Assembly (NCBI RefSeq): GCF_001039355.2
Contig: NW_019775808.1
Span: 107,449 to 171,448, forward strand
Direction of reading: 5' to 3'
Length of the DNA: 64,000 bases
Source: Lingula anatina
Taxonomy: Eukaryota > Brachiopoda > Lingulata > Lingulida > Lingulidae
Both the position numbers and the translations under genes were made by a program. The first letter of the stretch is position 1, and each line of letters starts with the position of its first letter. Shown here piece after piece: positions 39,623-50,520 of the stretch. Below the pieces are notes generated by a model, which was not told the origin of the DNA, ran no database searches, and saw nothing but the letters and a program-made list of their open reading frames with translations.

Positions 39623-42600
39623 CTGAAATGAGAAACAAAGATTTTAAATTCCAGGAAGTTTAAAGCAGCTGATGTGTATCACCACACAGAGTATTAGGAC
39701 ATGGTCTTTTAAACCAGAACATGTATGACATTTCCTTAACTGATTACTCAGTCTGCCTTCTGATGAGAGGACAGACTCACCTTTAGTACCAGGTATTCAT
39801 AAGACACCAAGCTCCAGAAAGAGTTTAGTTCACCAAAACCAAAGTTAACCAAATCATATTAAATGGCATGCTGGCCATGGTATGTTTATCCTACAATATT
39901 ATTACTGATTTTATATCCTCTCCTTTACATTATACAAGTTATGTACATGCATGGTTTACTGCAACCATTATTATTATTATTTTTATTATTTTCCTTTTTG
40001 TAAAGGCCATGCATCCCAATGTTGATAAGCTGAAAAATGATAGAGTCATATAGTTAACCTACTGCTACTGTATGTAGTACATGTAGATTTATTAAGCAAC
40101 AACACAGAAAGTTCTTACAAGTGATTAAATTATCAGATTCCTAGCTGACACATAATAAAACTTTGCAAACAAAATATTCATGATTCATTAATTTGTATAA
40201 AGGCAAATAATAATATTTAAAAAATCAAAATTATCCCCGATTGATACATTTTGATTTATGTTAGGATAATGACTAGATTCAAATCATGACAAATCACCAC
40301 ACATCATAACATACAACAATTTGAAACAACAGATTAAGTTAGGGTTTAACAGACTCAATGGCAAACAAATTTACGTTTAAAGGAATGAAAACATATTCCT
40401 ATATTGCCATATGCATTGTGAAATGTCTTTTACTCACTCCTTGTTTTAACTAAAATTCACTTTTTTTCAGTCTTACTGAACATATCCCTCTGAGTTTTCA
40501 AAAGCAGTGCGTAAACTGTTCATTAAAGAGTTCATGACAGACTCAGAATCTTCACTTTCTAATTCATTAGAAACTGTCAAATCTTGAAACATCACAGAGG
40601 AAACTGAGGTATAGTTTCCCACAAAACCATCAGAATCTACTTTCAGTTTCTTTTCTTTCTTTTTCGATTCTCCAAAAGGAACCAGTCTGCGGAAGCATGC
40701 GCAAGTGGTCACCACAGCTACGAAAACAATGCCACAGACACCTACAAATGAGTAGCGTGGTCCCAGGAGAAAGTATAAATTACTGACAAAGAGAGGACCA
40801 AGAACACGCCCCAAACTGCCTGATCCTGTCAAACATCCCATCATAAGACCCTGCAAGCAGGAACAGATGTGTCAGTCTTCTATGTATCTATATAATAAAG
40901 ATGACTGAGAGGGAAGGGGGGTAAGGGGGAGGGGGTGACATCATAAGACCCTGCAAGCAGGAACAGATGTGTAAGTCTTCTTTTTATTTAGACAAGAGGG
41001 GTGTCTTTATTTCTATATAAGAGGGGTGGCTGAGAGTAAGGGGGTTAAGGAAGGGGGGTGACATCATAAGACCCTGCAAGCAGGAACAGATGGGCCAGTC
41101 TTTTTTGTATCTATATAAAAGGGGTGGCTGAGAGGGAAGGGGGTAAGGGAGGGGGGGGGGCGCATGATAACAATATCTAGTCACATGACAGCACCTGCAG
41201 CTCACAGTAATGCCCTGCTGAGGAAGGGGAACCGTCTGTCCCCAAAACCTCCAGGGTGAAGGGTGTCAATCATTTCCCACATCTCAGTCAATGTCATTAT
41301 TATGACTGTCCATGATTTTGCTGTACCTTACAAGCAATACACTAGGTGACAATTTTTGTGTAAAGCACACATATAATGAAATCTCATGTAAGGAAGTGAA
41401 AACAGGGTCCTCATATATCTCAAGTGACATATTAGTCTGTTCAAGCTACATTGTGGGAGTCAACAGGTGTTAACCAGGCTCTGCAGAACAGGTCTTGGTT
41501 TGAGCAGAATTTTTAATCCTCAAAAAGTCTTATATTCATCACAACAGCAAAAGTTAAACAGATGTGTTATTATAAAGCTGAAGCAAGAGCAAGGTTATCA
41601 AAAAAGGATGGGTGGATGTCTGAAAAACCAAAGACAATTACTTAAAAAATTTTATGCAAGTTCTATGCTGGGTTAAACAGGCCTCCAAGTTATTAAAAAT
41701 CTTTCAAACATCATAAAACTACTAGTGCTAATACATTTATGTACGTATGGTTTCCAGAATAAAATATTATTATTTCGAGATGAACTTTATCCATTTTCAA
41801 ACCTTTACACCTAAACATTTTTGCAGGTTTTATGTATGAACTTAACAATCCACACAATAAAAGTATTCATCTTTACCTGTGGTTTTGGGCCCAGTATTTT
41901 TGAAAACAGTGTATAAGTCATCACATTGGTGGTGGGATATCCCACAGCAATGAGGAAAGTGCCTGAGAAATACTGTTCTATGAATATTTTGGGTGTTGTC
42001 AGACACCATGAGAAGTAGTAGGGGCATCCTGCTGGCTTTAGATCTGTAGTGTGAGCTGTGACTGTTGTCTTGATGGTGGTGACTGCTGCAGTAACGTTCC
42101 TGCCCAGGACCTCTACTGCCTCCATTATCATACCTGACATATCAGTGACTGATGCTGATGAACTGTTGGTTAGTTCTGTAATAACAGTATGTTAAATTTA
42201 TAAACATAGTTCCTGTTGACATCAAATGTAAGTAAAGATTAGGATCATATGGCTGATAGAAATTCCCAATGAAGCCTCCTGCACTTCAGAATCCAAAATT
42301 CCTGGCCATGCAACTGCTTGAAGGAGATAGACACGTCTTTGTTTAACATTAAACCAGACGAGAACAAGATTTAAGAAGTTGGCACACATATTTTAACTGA
42401 GTGTCCACAATCAATACCCAGTACTTCACCATACTTGATTTACTGACGAGAAGTTTAAAGCTGACCCAGCCTGTTTGACCAGTGCCAGCTGGGAATCTTA
42501 GACTGCATTCCCACAGATTTAGATCAATCCATCTGGATAGACCTAAGTCCCTGGGGGTTCACGCTAAATTGCTGTCAGCCGAATGCGCACGGAAGTTAAT

Positions 42601-45600
42601 TACCCCCTTACAGCTTTTAGTAGGTGGGACAGACATTTAAGCCGGCTATGCTGACAGTAATCTAGTGAGACTCCCCAGGGGAATAGATCGATCTAAAATC
42701 TGTGGGAATGCAGTCTTAGAAATCTCCACTTACTGGCAATCTCCACATCTGGTCTGGCGGGACCCCACGGCAGGTAGACGATAAAACCAGCCAGCACAAA
42801 TATGAATCCTCCAATTAAAATGAACCTCTCATTCAGTCTGGAAATAATTTTAAAATGAAAATGAAGTTTATTTTAAATCACACTTGAGCAATATAGCCAA
42901 ATAATTGAAAAAAAAAGTCTTGAAGAAAACAGCCTACTAGTACACACCTCAGGCATCTGGCAACAGTGGTGACATCTGGTGACAAAGTCAAGGTATAAAT
43001 ATTGTTTATTATACAATAATAAAGTAATACAAAATAGTTAAATATTAATATGTAATATGCAACTGGACCCCGAGGCATCTGGTGACAAAGTTAAGGTATA
43101 AATATTGTTAATAATAAAATAAAAAAGGTAATTAAAAATAACAACACAAAAAAATATGGCAGCGCAAATAACTGACTATAAATTTTGATATATGTTGAAT
43201 ACAGCATGGTTTTACATTAACATATTTTAGATTAGAAACTTTACATGTGCAAGCATAGAGAAAGGTCATTTCTCAGATTTTTTTCTCTATTTTCTGAACT
43301 CTGCAAATACTTTTTTCTTTTCTCAAAACAACAAATCACAGAAAACAACTTTATTCCTTGGCGGTTTACTTGTATTTTACTTGTACAATACTGCCATATA
43401 GTGTTAATTAACAGTCTTCACAATCACTTACTTCCTTGATAAAATCTTGATGAGAATAAAGACCAAAATAGCTATAATGCCAGCCACAGCCAGTGTTATG
43501 CCCACATACAGCGAGGCCTGCTCCTCAGTCCAGGCATACTCATCCATAGTCAGTGGGGTAGCTATACTGTAGAATACAACACTTTAGCATCACATCAAAC
43601 AGTTCTACAAATTGCAAAATATTTTAATAACAAAATAAAATTCATGTGAAAATGGACACAATTATTTATAAAATTATTTACAAGTGTCTAAAACAAAGAA
43701 TAACATACTGTATAAACGAATATAAATATATGTTACCCTGTACTGGTATGTTACTGAAAACCACAAGAGATATCAAGTTTTAAACTCCTGTGGCTGTGTG
43801 CAGATACTTACGTTTCAAATATGGAGAAGACAAATAGCACAATGAAGAAGATGAATAAAAGAACAAGAACAGCAATTCTGTCAGGCTTCACTTCAATGCC
43901 CAGTGGTGTTGCTAGAACAGAGAATAAATAAGGACACATTATGAACGACATTAGAATTTGATCAGACTGAAAAGAAAGCCAACATTAAAACTTCTAAAAT
44001 TCTAGAGATTAATCAATGTAATGTTTTGATAAGCACCACTTTAACTGATATTTATACCATCTATTCCACAGCATTAAAAAGTTCAACAGTATATATTCTT
44101 TAACCACATTAACTATATTTTAAATTTTCACATATTTCCACAAGAGTAGCAATTCATCAAGTACACCATATATGTGACTTACTATCCTGAAGATGTGCAT
44201 CATACTCATTTAGGTCAGCGTTAACAGAGCCTCCCCTGGAGAAGTCCAGGTCACTATCATCCACTACGGTGTGTTCTCTAAACACCACCACCAGTAACAC
44301 CACATTGACCAGGCCCAGCAACGCACTGAGAAACACTGGCGCCGTGTACAGGTTCAGAGGTAAATACTTGTACAGATCACTGCTAGTGTCTATGGGGTAA
44401 CCCAAAGGTACCAACATAGCCTGTATACCTGAAATATTACACAATATAAAGTTTTATAATATACAGGTTCAGGGGTAAATACTTGTACAGATCACTGCTA
44501 GTGTCTATGGGGTAACCCAAAGGTACCAACATAGCCTGTATACCTGAAATATTACACAATATAAAGTTTTATAATATACAGGTTCAGGGGTAAATACTTG
44601 TACAGATCACTGCTAGTGTCTATGGGGTAACCCAAAGGTACCAACATAGCCTGTATACCTGAAATATTACACAATATAAAGTTTCATAATATACAGGTTC
44701 AGGGGTAAATACTTGTACAGATTACTGCTAGTGTCTATGGGGTAACCCAAAGGTACCAACATAGCCTGTATACCTGAAATATTACACAATATAAAGTTTT
44801 ATAATATACAGGTTCAGGGGTAAATCATTGTACAGATTACTGCTAGTGTCTATGGGGTAACCCAAAGGTACCAACATAGCCTGTATACGTGAAATGTCAA
44901 TATTTTTCAGTTATTGACTCCCTTAAATAGGCAATTTGTGTATTAATTATGTCACTGGGTGAAGTAATAACCTAACTGGTCCTAGAATGAATCCTGTGGC
45001 CTGGCAGGCACTCATACTGGTAATAGCACCTGTTAACTTACCTGGTCCTAGAATAAATCCTGTGTCCTGGCAGGCACTCATGCTGGTCATAGCACCTGTT
45101 CACCAACCTGGTCTTAGAATGAATCCTGTGGCCTGGCAGGCACTCATGCTGGTCATAGCACCTGTTTACTTACCTGGTCTTAGAATGAATCCTGTGGCCT
45201 GGCAGGCACTCATGCTGGTCATAGCACCTGTTAACTTACCTGGTCCTAGAATGAATCCTGTGGCCTGGCATGCACTCATACTGGTACTAATAGCACCTGT
45301 TAACCTACCTGGTCCTAGAATGAATCCTGTGGCCTGGCATGCACTCATACTGGTACTAATAGCACCTGTTAACCTACCTGGTCCTAGAATGAATCCTGTG
45401 GCCTGGCAGGCACTCATACTGGTACTAATAGCACCTGTTAACCTACCTGGTCCTTGAATAAATCCTGTGGCCTGGCAGGCACTCATACTGGTCATAGCAC
45501 CTGTTAACTAACCTGGTCCTAGAATAAATCCTGTGGCCTGGCAGGCACTTATATTGGCAATAGCACCTGTTAACCTACCTGGTCCTAGAATGAATCCTGT

Positions 45601-48600
45601 GGCCTGGCAGGCACTCATACTAGCCATAGCACCTGTTCTCTCTTTGATGGTGGTAGCACCAGAGGTATAGGATCTCACCACGGCAACATTACCTTATACA
45701 TGGAAAAGAAAGGAACACATAGCTACGATATGAGAAGTCAGTTTTCATACTGTAAGAAATTTTAGTCTTTTACTTTATCAAAATCAACTGCAAATCCATA
45801 TCACTGGAGAATAAAAGAAGGAAGGTAAAACTGAAGGAAGGAAGGAGGAGAAGAAAGGAAGCAAGAAAGGAAACTGTAAGATCATACTATGGGCAGAGGA
45901 CACAGGAAGGGAGGAACAAATTAGGACGCATAATCATATTAAAAAATGGTTACCTGCCCCAAAGCCAATCAATGCCCTAGCCACAATTAGGTAGTATTTT
46001 CTATAGGCTGCTCCAGGGATGTCCACTATGTAAGCATACATCAGATTGGCCAGGATATTAATGACAATGGAGACCACCAGAGGTTCGCGACTTCTACGTC
46101 TACATGTGGCCCAAGCCCCAAAGACTGGGGACGCTGCCAGCTGACCCAAACTATAAGCAGCCACTACCCAGCCCAGGAATGCTGTGGTGGCACCGCGATC
46201 CAGCTGAAATATAATTTTAATAATATTACTACTACTTCTACTACTACTAGTAATAATGATGAAAATAATAACAAAAATAATAACAACGGTTTCCTTTATA
46301 CTAATAGTGCATGTGAGATGTCTGTGATAAAATAGTTTAAACAAGTGAAGGTAAACAGACATCAATACTCCTAATACTTCTACTGTACTGTACAGTGCCT
46401 GTATGTTGGAAATAATGTACAATTACAAAACAACAACAGAATTCAATATTATATTTGTAATCCAATCTGATAAATTAGTAATGGAGAGTTGAATGTCTCT
46501 GCTGTCTGAAATAACCTCTTATCTAGGCAATGTGACATTTATGTTTATGCTCAAACTAGTAAAGAGATGACAAGCAGATGTGTAAAATATGATATATTGT
46601 ATTCAATCATATTTAAGTCATCACACCTGATTTAAGAAAACTTCTTTGTCCCAAACCATAATGTAAAAACTGAAATGCATACATCTCAAAGTACAAATCT
46701 CTCTTCACAAATGTAAATGTAATAAATAATGTGTCAGGAAACATAAGAACATTAATCACAAGACAGTGCAATTACCCAGAGGCAAAGGACATCATAAGAT
46801 AAGTTCATAACAAACTGCACCACTCATAGAGGTGAAATAAGGTGCATTGGTTACTCTGACATTTCACACAGTGAATTTTGAATAGATATAAGACCAAACC
46901 ATGTGGATGTCAAATCATAACATGTTGTTTGCCAAACACTGACGCCTCCTAGAATTAATTAATTTATTAATTAATGGATCACATCCAAAATCTTCTCAAT
47001 TTTCATGGGTCCCCTCCAAACAGTTTCTGCATAATGTTCCAAGCAGAGAGACAAACAATTAAATAATGGACCACTAATTAATTAATTGTCACCAAAATCT
47101 AACTGCTTGTTACTTGTTCTCTTTCAAACACAATCTGAAAATTTCTTCAGATTTTGTCTACTACTTTTTGCATGGAGTTGCTAATAGAAGACCAACAAAC
47201 AGACAAAACATCACCTCCATGGTGGAAGTTACTACCAGTATCAAAACTTCACCTGGTACTTCTCAACACAGCTTAAAGTGCTGAGCTTTTATCTCTGAGA
47301 TTACAGACAGGTTTTAATTTTGAATAAAAATAAAAATTAGACAGCAAATCCATATGTCTCTTCTGAAAACTTTACAGCCAAAACAAAGTACCATATATTC
47401 ACAGACTGTGCACATTGTAAATAACTGTATTTATGTGCACATTGTCTGATATCTTCAAGGACTGCAATTCAAAAATCATTAATTTAGACAAAATCAGTCA
47501 ATGTTTACCTAGGTTAGATAAGACTGTAATCTCATCAAAGCTTCACACCACAATTTCAAATCAACCTTTCTGTGGTACGCTGAAATAGGCCCCTCGTCCC
47601 CTACCCTCACTCCAGGCAACAGAAAAGTTTTTAGGACATCCAGAAAGAGACTGCAGAAGTTCAGTATTAATCCCTGAACCAGTAGCAGCTTGCACACACT
47701 CTTAAGACCACTGAATGATATCACCATTCCCTGCCACCACAGACATCTCTGTTGGTTAAACAGAGTTAGCTATAAAAAAAGTTGTAGGAAACAGCACTCC
47801 TACCTCTATACACTGGTGAAGACTGTCACCTACCTCAGTAAAAGCCTTAGAGGCACCCAGGTATAAATATGTATACAGGTCTACTTACCATGCGCAGATA
47901 TGGCCATATTGAAGACATACATATGGAAAAACTGACACTGCTCAGGAACATGGTCAGGTACATCACTCTTATAGACCTCCATCTGCTCTTGTACACATTG
48001 GGTGGCTCTATCACAGTACTGGGGACACCTACTGGAGTACCAGACCTGGACAGTGAATGAATGAATGAATGAGTGAATGAACAAACAAACGAGTGAATGA
48101 ATGAATGAATGAATGAATGAATGAATGAGTTCATGTAAGCAAATCATCATTCTGCATTAACATATGACCAGATAATATTTCAAAAACCTAGAACAAAATC
48201 TTAACACAGAATTTTTGCTTCTTTAAAAACCAAAACAAAACAATGGTTATGCAGATAAAAAAAGGGTATTATAAATGAAGTTAAACATTAGAAAATCTGA
48301 ATGAAAAAGATCAATACAACAATCTTTTTTGTACCAAGTACTTAACATGATATTAAACTCAAGAACACATGGGCTTCTACATAATTGAAAATGATGAGTT
48401 TAAACAAATATTTCATATTTAGTGAAAAAGTTATATAAGATAAAACTATCATAACAACATTTAAGAGATGGCAGGAAGCTAAATTTTACAGTTTAAAACC
48501 AAGAAATACCCTGGTGTAAGTTAACACCTGGGCTGAAAACACCCACTGTTGCCTGTTGTTGTGCAAGGACATGTCTTCACAAAATATATATTAGATAGAT

Positions 48601-50286
48601 ATATATTAACACCTGGGCTGAAAACACCCACTGTTGCCAGAAGTTCCTCTCACAACCTTCTACCCAGTACAGTAACTCTTGTTGTGGAAGGACATGTCTT
48701 AATAAAATATATTAGAAACTGTTCCCACTTATCAAAATTATTTTCTATTACAAATGTGAATGCATACATGATCAAAGACAACTTACTTATACTTCATGGT
48801 GAGTGTCCTCTAGTGTCTACAGTGTACTCTGGGTGGGGATACTCTACCTGCTACACATTACTCTAACCCTTATCAAACTTATATACAGGATATAAGCAAA
48901 GCCATACCCCGATATAAGCAGTCAAAAAAGAAAATAAATCTGTCAAAATCTCGTGCTTCTGTGTAATGTTCTGGTCATCTGACCAGCAAACACTGCACCA
49001 CCTCAGGCTAATTATCCTCAGTCCTCAGTAAACCACTTACATCATTCATTGCCCATAGTGAAGAATGTAACAAACATTCATCATTTGAACTGCATGCAAT
49101 GTTTATAATTCTTAGAACAGGTGCTATATTGATTTAAATGTAGTAAACAAATGATTCACACCAAATAACAGGATGAAAAAAAGATAAATATACTTCTCAA
49201 CAAATAATTAATAAGAGGAATAAAAATTTACACACTTATCAATGTGTGACCAGAGTTGATACATGGCATATCTGAGACATGCAATACTACAAAAGTTACT
49301 GTAAAACTTCAATGTTCAAATTTACAATCTAAAAATGTTTCCCAATTTTTTTTACCAGTAGAGCAGTCAACTAATGCTGTAATAATAACCTATTTCTTAT
49401 TTTTTAAAACGTGGGCATTCCTTTCTTAGTGTATCTAAATGTTTTAAGAAATACTTAAAGACTATCAGTATCAAGAGCATGGCTGATACACTGTATAACT
49501 TTCCATCTACTCATATTGTAAATTCCCTCTCGTTTTATATGAGTTATTCCAACAAATCTCCCTCTGTAAAAAAATTTGCAGTCCAATTTTTTAAGAAACA
49601 CTTTTAAGAAAGTTTTACTTTCAATCAGACAAAAAGATCCATAAGCCAGTTTTTGAAGGGTTGGTGTCTACTGTACCAAAGGAAAGAACTACATAAAAAA
49701 GCTAGCCCATTTCAACTTGCATACATCTCAATACATTTTTGACCAATTGTGCACTTACTTGGGGATATCTGTTCCATAATACATGGTTTCTGAAAGGTCT
49801 AATAACTAAATCATACATCCTAACAGAGACCACATCCCTACACCCTGTTACCAATGACAATGCATTAGATGGTGTCTATTTTCATAACAGTTCACTTCGG
49901 ACCAAGAAACACATAACATCACATTCTATATCAAAGTCTCGTAAGTACAGACAATGATCACCTGATAACTTTACGTATGAATAAAGGGTTGTTTCTATTA
50001 TTCTTCAAGCTTCATTTATTGGCCCCAGCACAATAACACTCACTATCAGTGACTGATAAGACGGCCATGGAACTAGGCTAAAGTCCGTCTAGTCATGGGA
50101 TGTCAGAGTCAATGGTCATATATCGACAATTTATAACACTACGTAACAGTGCTAACTTCCTTGAATACTGCTTCAGTACTAGTAAACGCACCGTTCCAAA
50201 CCTGACTCCTGATTCACGTCCAAATCCGGATAGATGTGCGAAGTGTCCGCTCCTTCGCTCGGAAATGCATCCTCTGCTTCTGGCAT
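39413..50286 (-). CDS. MFSD8: MFSD8/CLN7, lysosomal major-facilitator protein
   Basis: A twelve-helix MFS protein of the lysosomal membrane; human MFSD8 defects cause CLN7 disease. Exons: 50286-50192, 48045-47889, 46203-45954, 45692-45579, 44428-44183, 43911-43812, 43566-43432, 42837-42734, 42175-41877, then 40850-40473 (10A) or 39622-39413 (10B). The first nine sum to exactly 500 codons and either last exon keeps phase (625 or 569 residues). Hallmarks: [82 protein letters not shown] and [15 protein letters not shown]. The short N-terminus lacks the acidic dileucine sorting signal of the human protein. Splice sites of exons 4, 5 and 10A are duplicated in tandem arrays. Head to head with HPF1. 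Confidence 0.96.
40473..40850 (-). CDS. MFSD8: MFSD8 alternative terminal exon 10A with long acidic tail
   Basis: Starts after TGCTTGCAG and encodes [19 protein letters not shown], two helices diverged from those of 10B, then about 75 extra cytosolic residues: a Lys-rich patch, GNYTSV (a possible YxxPhi sorting signal) and Ser/Glu-rich sequence ending in GYVQ. It is in phase 0 with exon 9 and open throughout. It is a duplicated, diverged version of exon 10B. Confidence 0.88.
   Translation of the reverse strand, partial: GLMMGCLTGSGSLGRVLGPLFVSNLYFLLGPRYSFVGVCGIVFVAVVTTCACFRRLVPFGESKKKEKKLKVDSDGFVGNYTSVSSVMFQDLTVSNELESEDSESVMNSLMNSLRTAFENSEGYVQ
40840..41105. repeat. three-copy repeat carrying the MFSD8 exon 10A acceptor
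   Basis: A unit with TCATAAGACCCTGCAAGCAG and GAACAGATGTG occurs at 40841, 40941 and 41064 (spacing 100 and 123 bp). On the minus strand each has TGCTTGCAG followed by GGTCTTATGATG, that is the acceptor plus the first exon bases. Only the 40850 copy continues into the exon. The units are separated by G-rich AGGGGGG tracts. Confidence 0.9.
42501..42715. mobile_element. foldback MITE family 1, copy E
   Basis: Best-defined copy: GACTGCATTCCCACAGATTT at one end and its near-exact complement at the other, flanked by TTA at 42498-42500 and 42716-42718. It lies in MFSD8 intron 8, only about 18 bp from the exon 8 donor. Confidence 0.82.
44341..44900. repeat. 115-bp tandem repeat carrying the MFSD8 exon 5 acceptor, five copies
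   Basis: Anchors GGTTCAG(A/G)GGTAAAT lie at 44351, 44466, 44581, 44696 and 44811, a constant spacing of 115 bp. On the minus strand each unit is acceptor TATTTCAG plus the first ~78 bases of exon 5 plus intron. Only the leftmost unit (44351) runs on into full exon 5. The rightmost copy has lost its AG (it reads TTTCACGT). Use of an upstream copy would meet a stop codon inside the unit. Confidence 0.95.
44960..45640. repeat. 66/69-bp tandem repeat carrying the MFSD8 exon 4 donor, ten copies
   Basis: Anchors GGTC(C/T)TAGAAT recur at spacings of 66, 66, 66, 66, 69, 69, 69, 66 and 66 bp. On the minus strand each unit ends exon-like (coding [11 protein letters not shown]) followed by CAG-GTAGGT or CAG-GTAAGT. 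The copy at about 45,585 is the real exon 4 end (45579). Spacing is always a multiple of three, so repeat frames stay open in both directions, giving spurious open frames of 109 and 156 codons. Confidence 0.95.
48051..48130. repeat. GAAT tetranucleotide repeat next to the MFSD8 exon 2 acceptor
   Basis: It reads (CATT)n on the minus strand and ends 5-6 bp before the exon 2 acceptor CTGTCCAG at 48046, thereby supplying its pyrimidine tract. Confidence 0.9.
48515..48640. repeat. tandem duplication in MFSD8 intron 1
   Basis: The block TTAACACCTGGGCTGAAAAC with following CACCCACTGTTGCC occurs at about 48520 and 48606. It is not close to an exon. Confidence 0.8.
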
Positions 50287-50520
50287 TATCGGGCTGATGA
50301 TTCCGAACTCCGTCAGTAGAGAGCTCCAGGTCCAAGACGGATCAAGAGTGGTACTATTGTTTAAAACTTCGAGCAAATGTATCGAAAGCTCGCTTTACGG
50401 TATGTAAAGATTATATAATTATGACCGTTTAAAATCATTTTGTTGACTGATACGGACTTTCATGTTAGAAATAATATTCACAACAAAACTGCACAAAAGG
50501 CTGTGTTGAAGTATTGAAGC
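50287..50520. promoter_or_regulatory. bidirectional promoter region MFSD8 / HPF1
   Basis: The start codons of MFSD8 (50286, minus) and HPF1 (50521, plus) are 234 bp apart with no intervening gene. The stretch is CpG-containing near MFSD8 and AT-rich near HPF1; no clear TATA box is seen. Confidence 0.65.

Noticed and set aside
44987-45495. Repetitive open frames of 156 (plus) and 109 (minus) codons
   Set aside because: They come from the 66/69-bp array at the MFSD8 exon 4 donor; only the first unit on the minus strand is coding.
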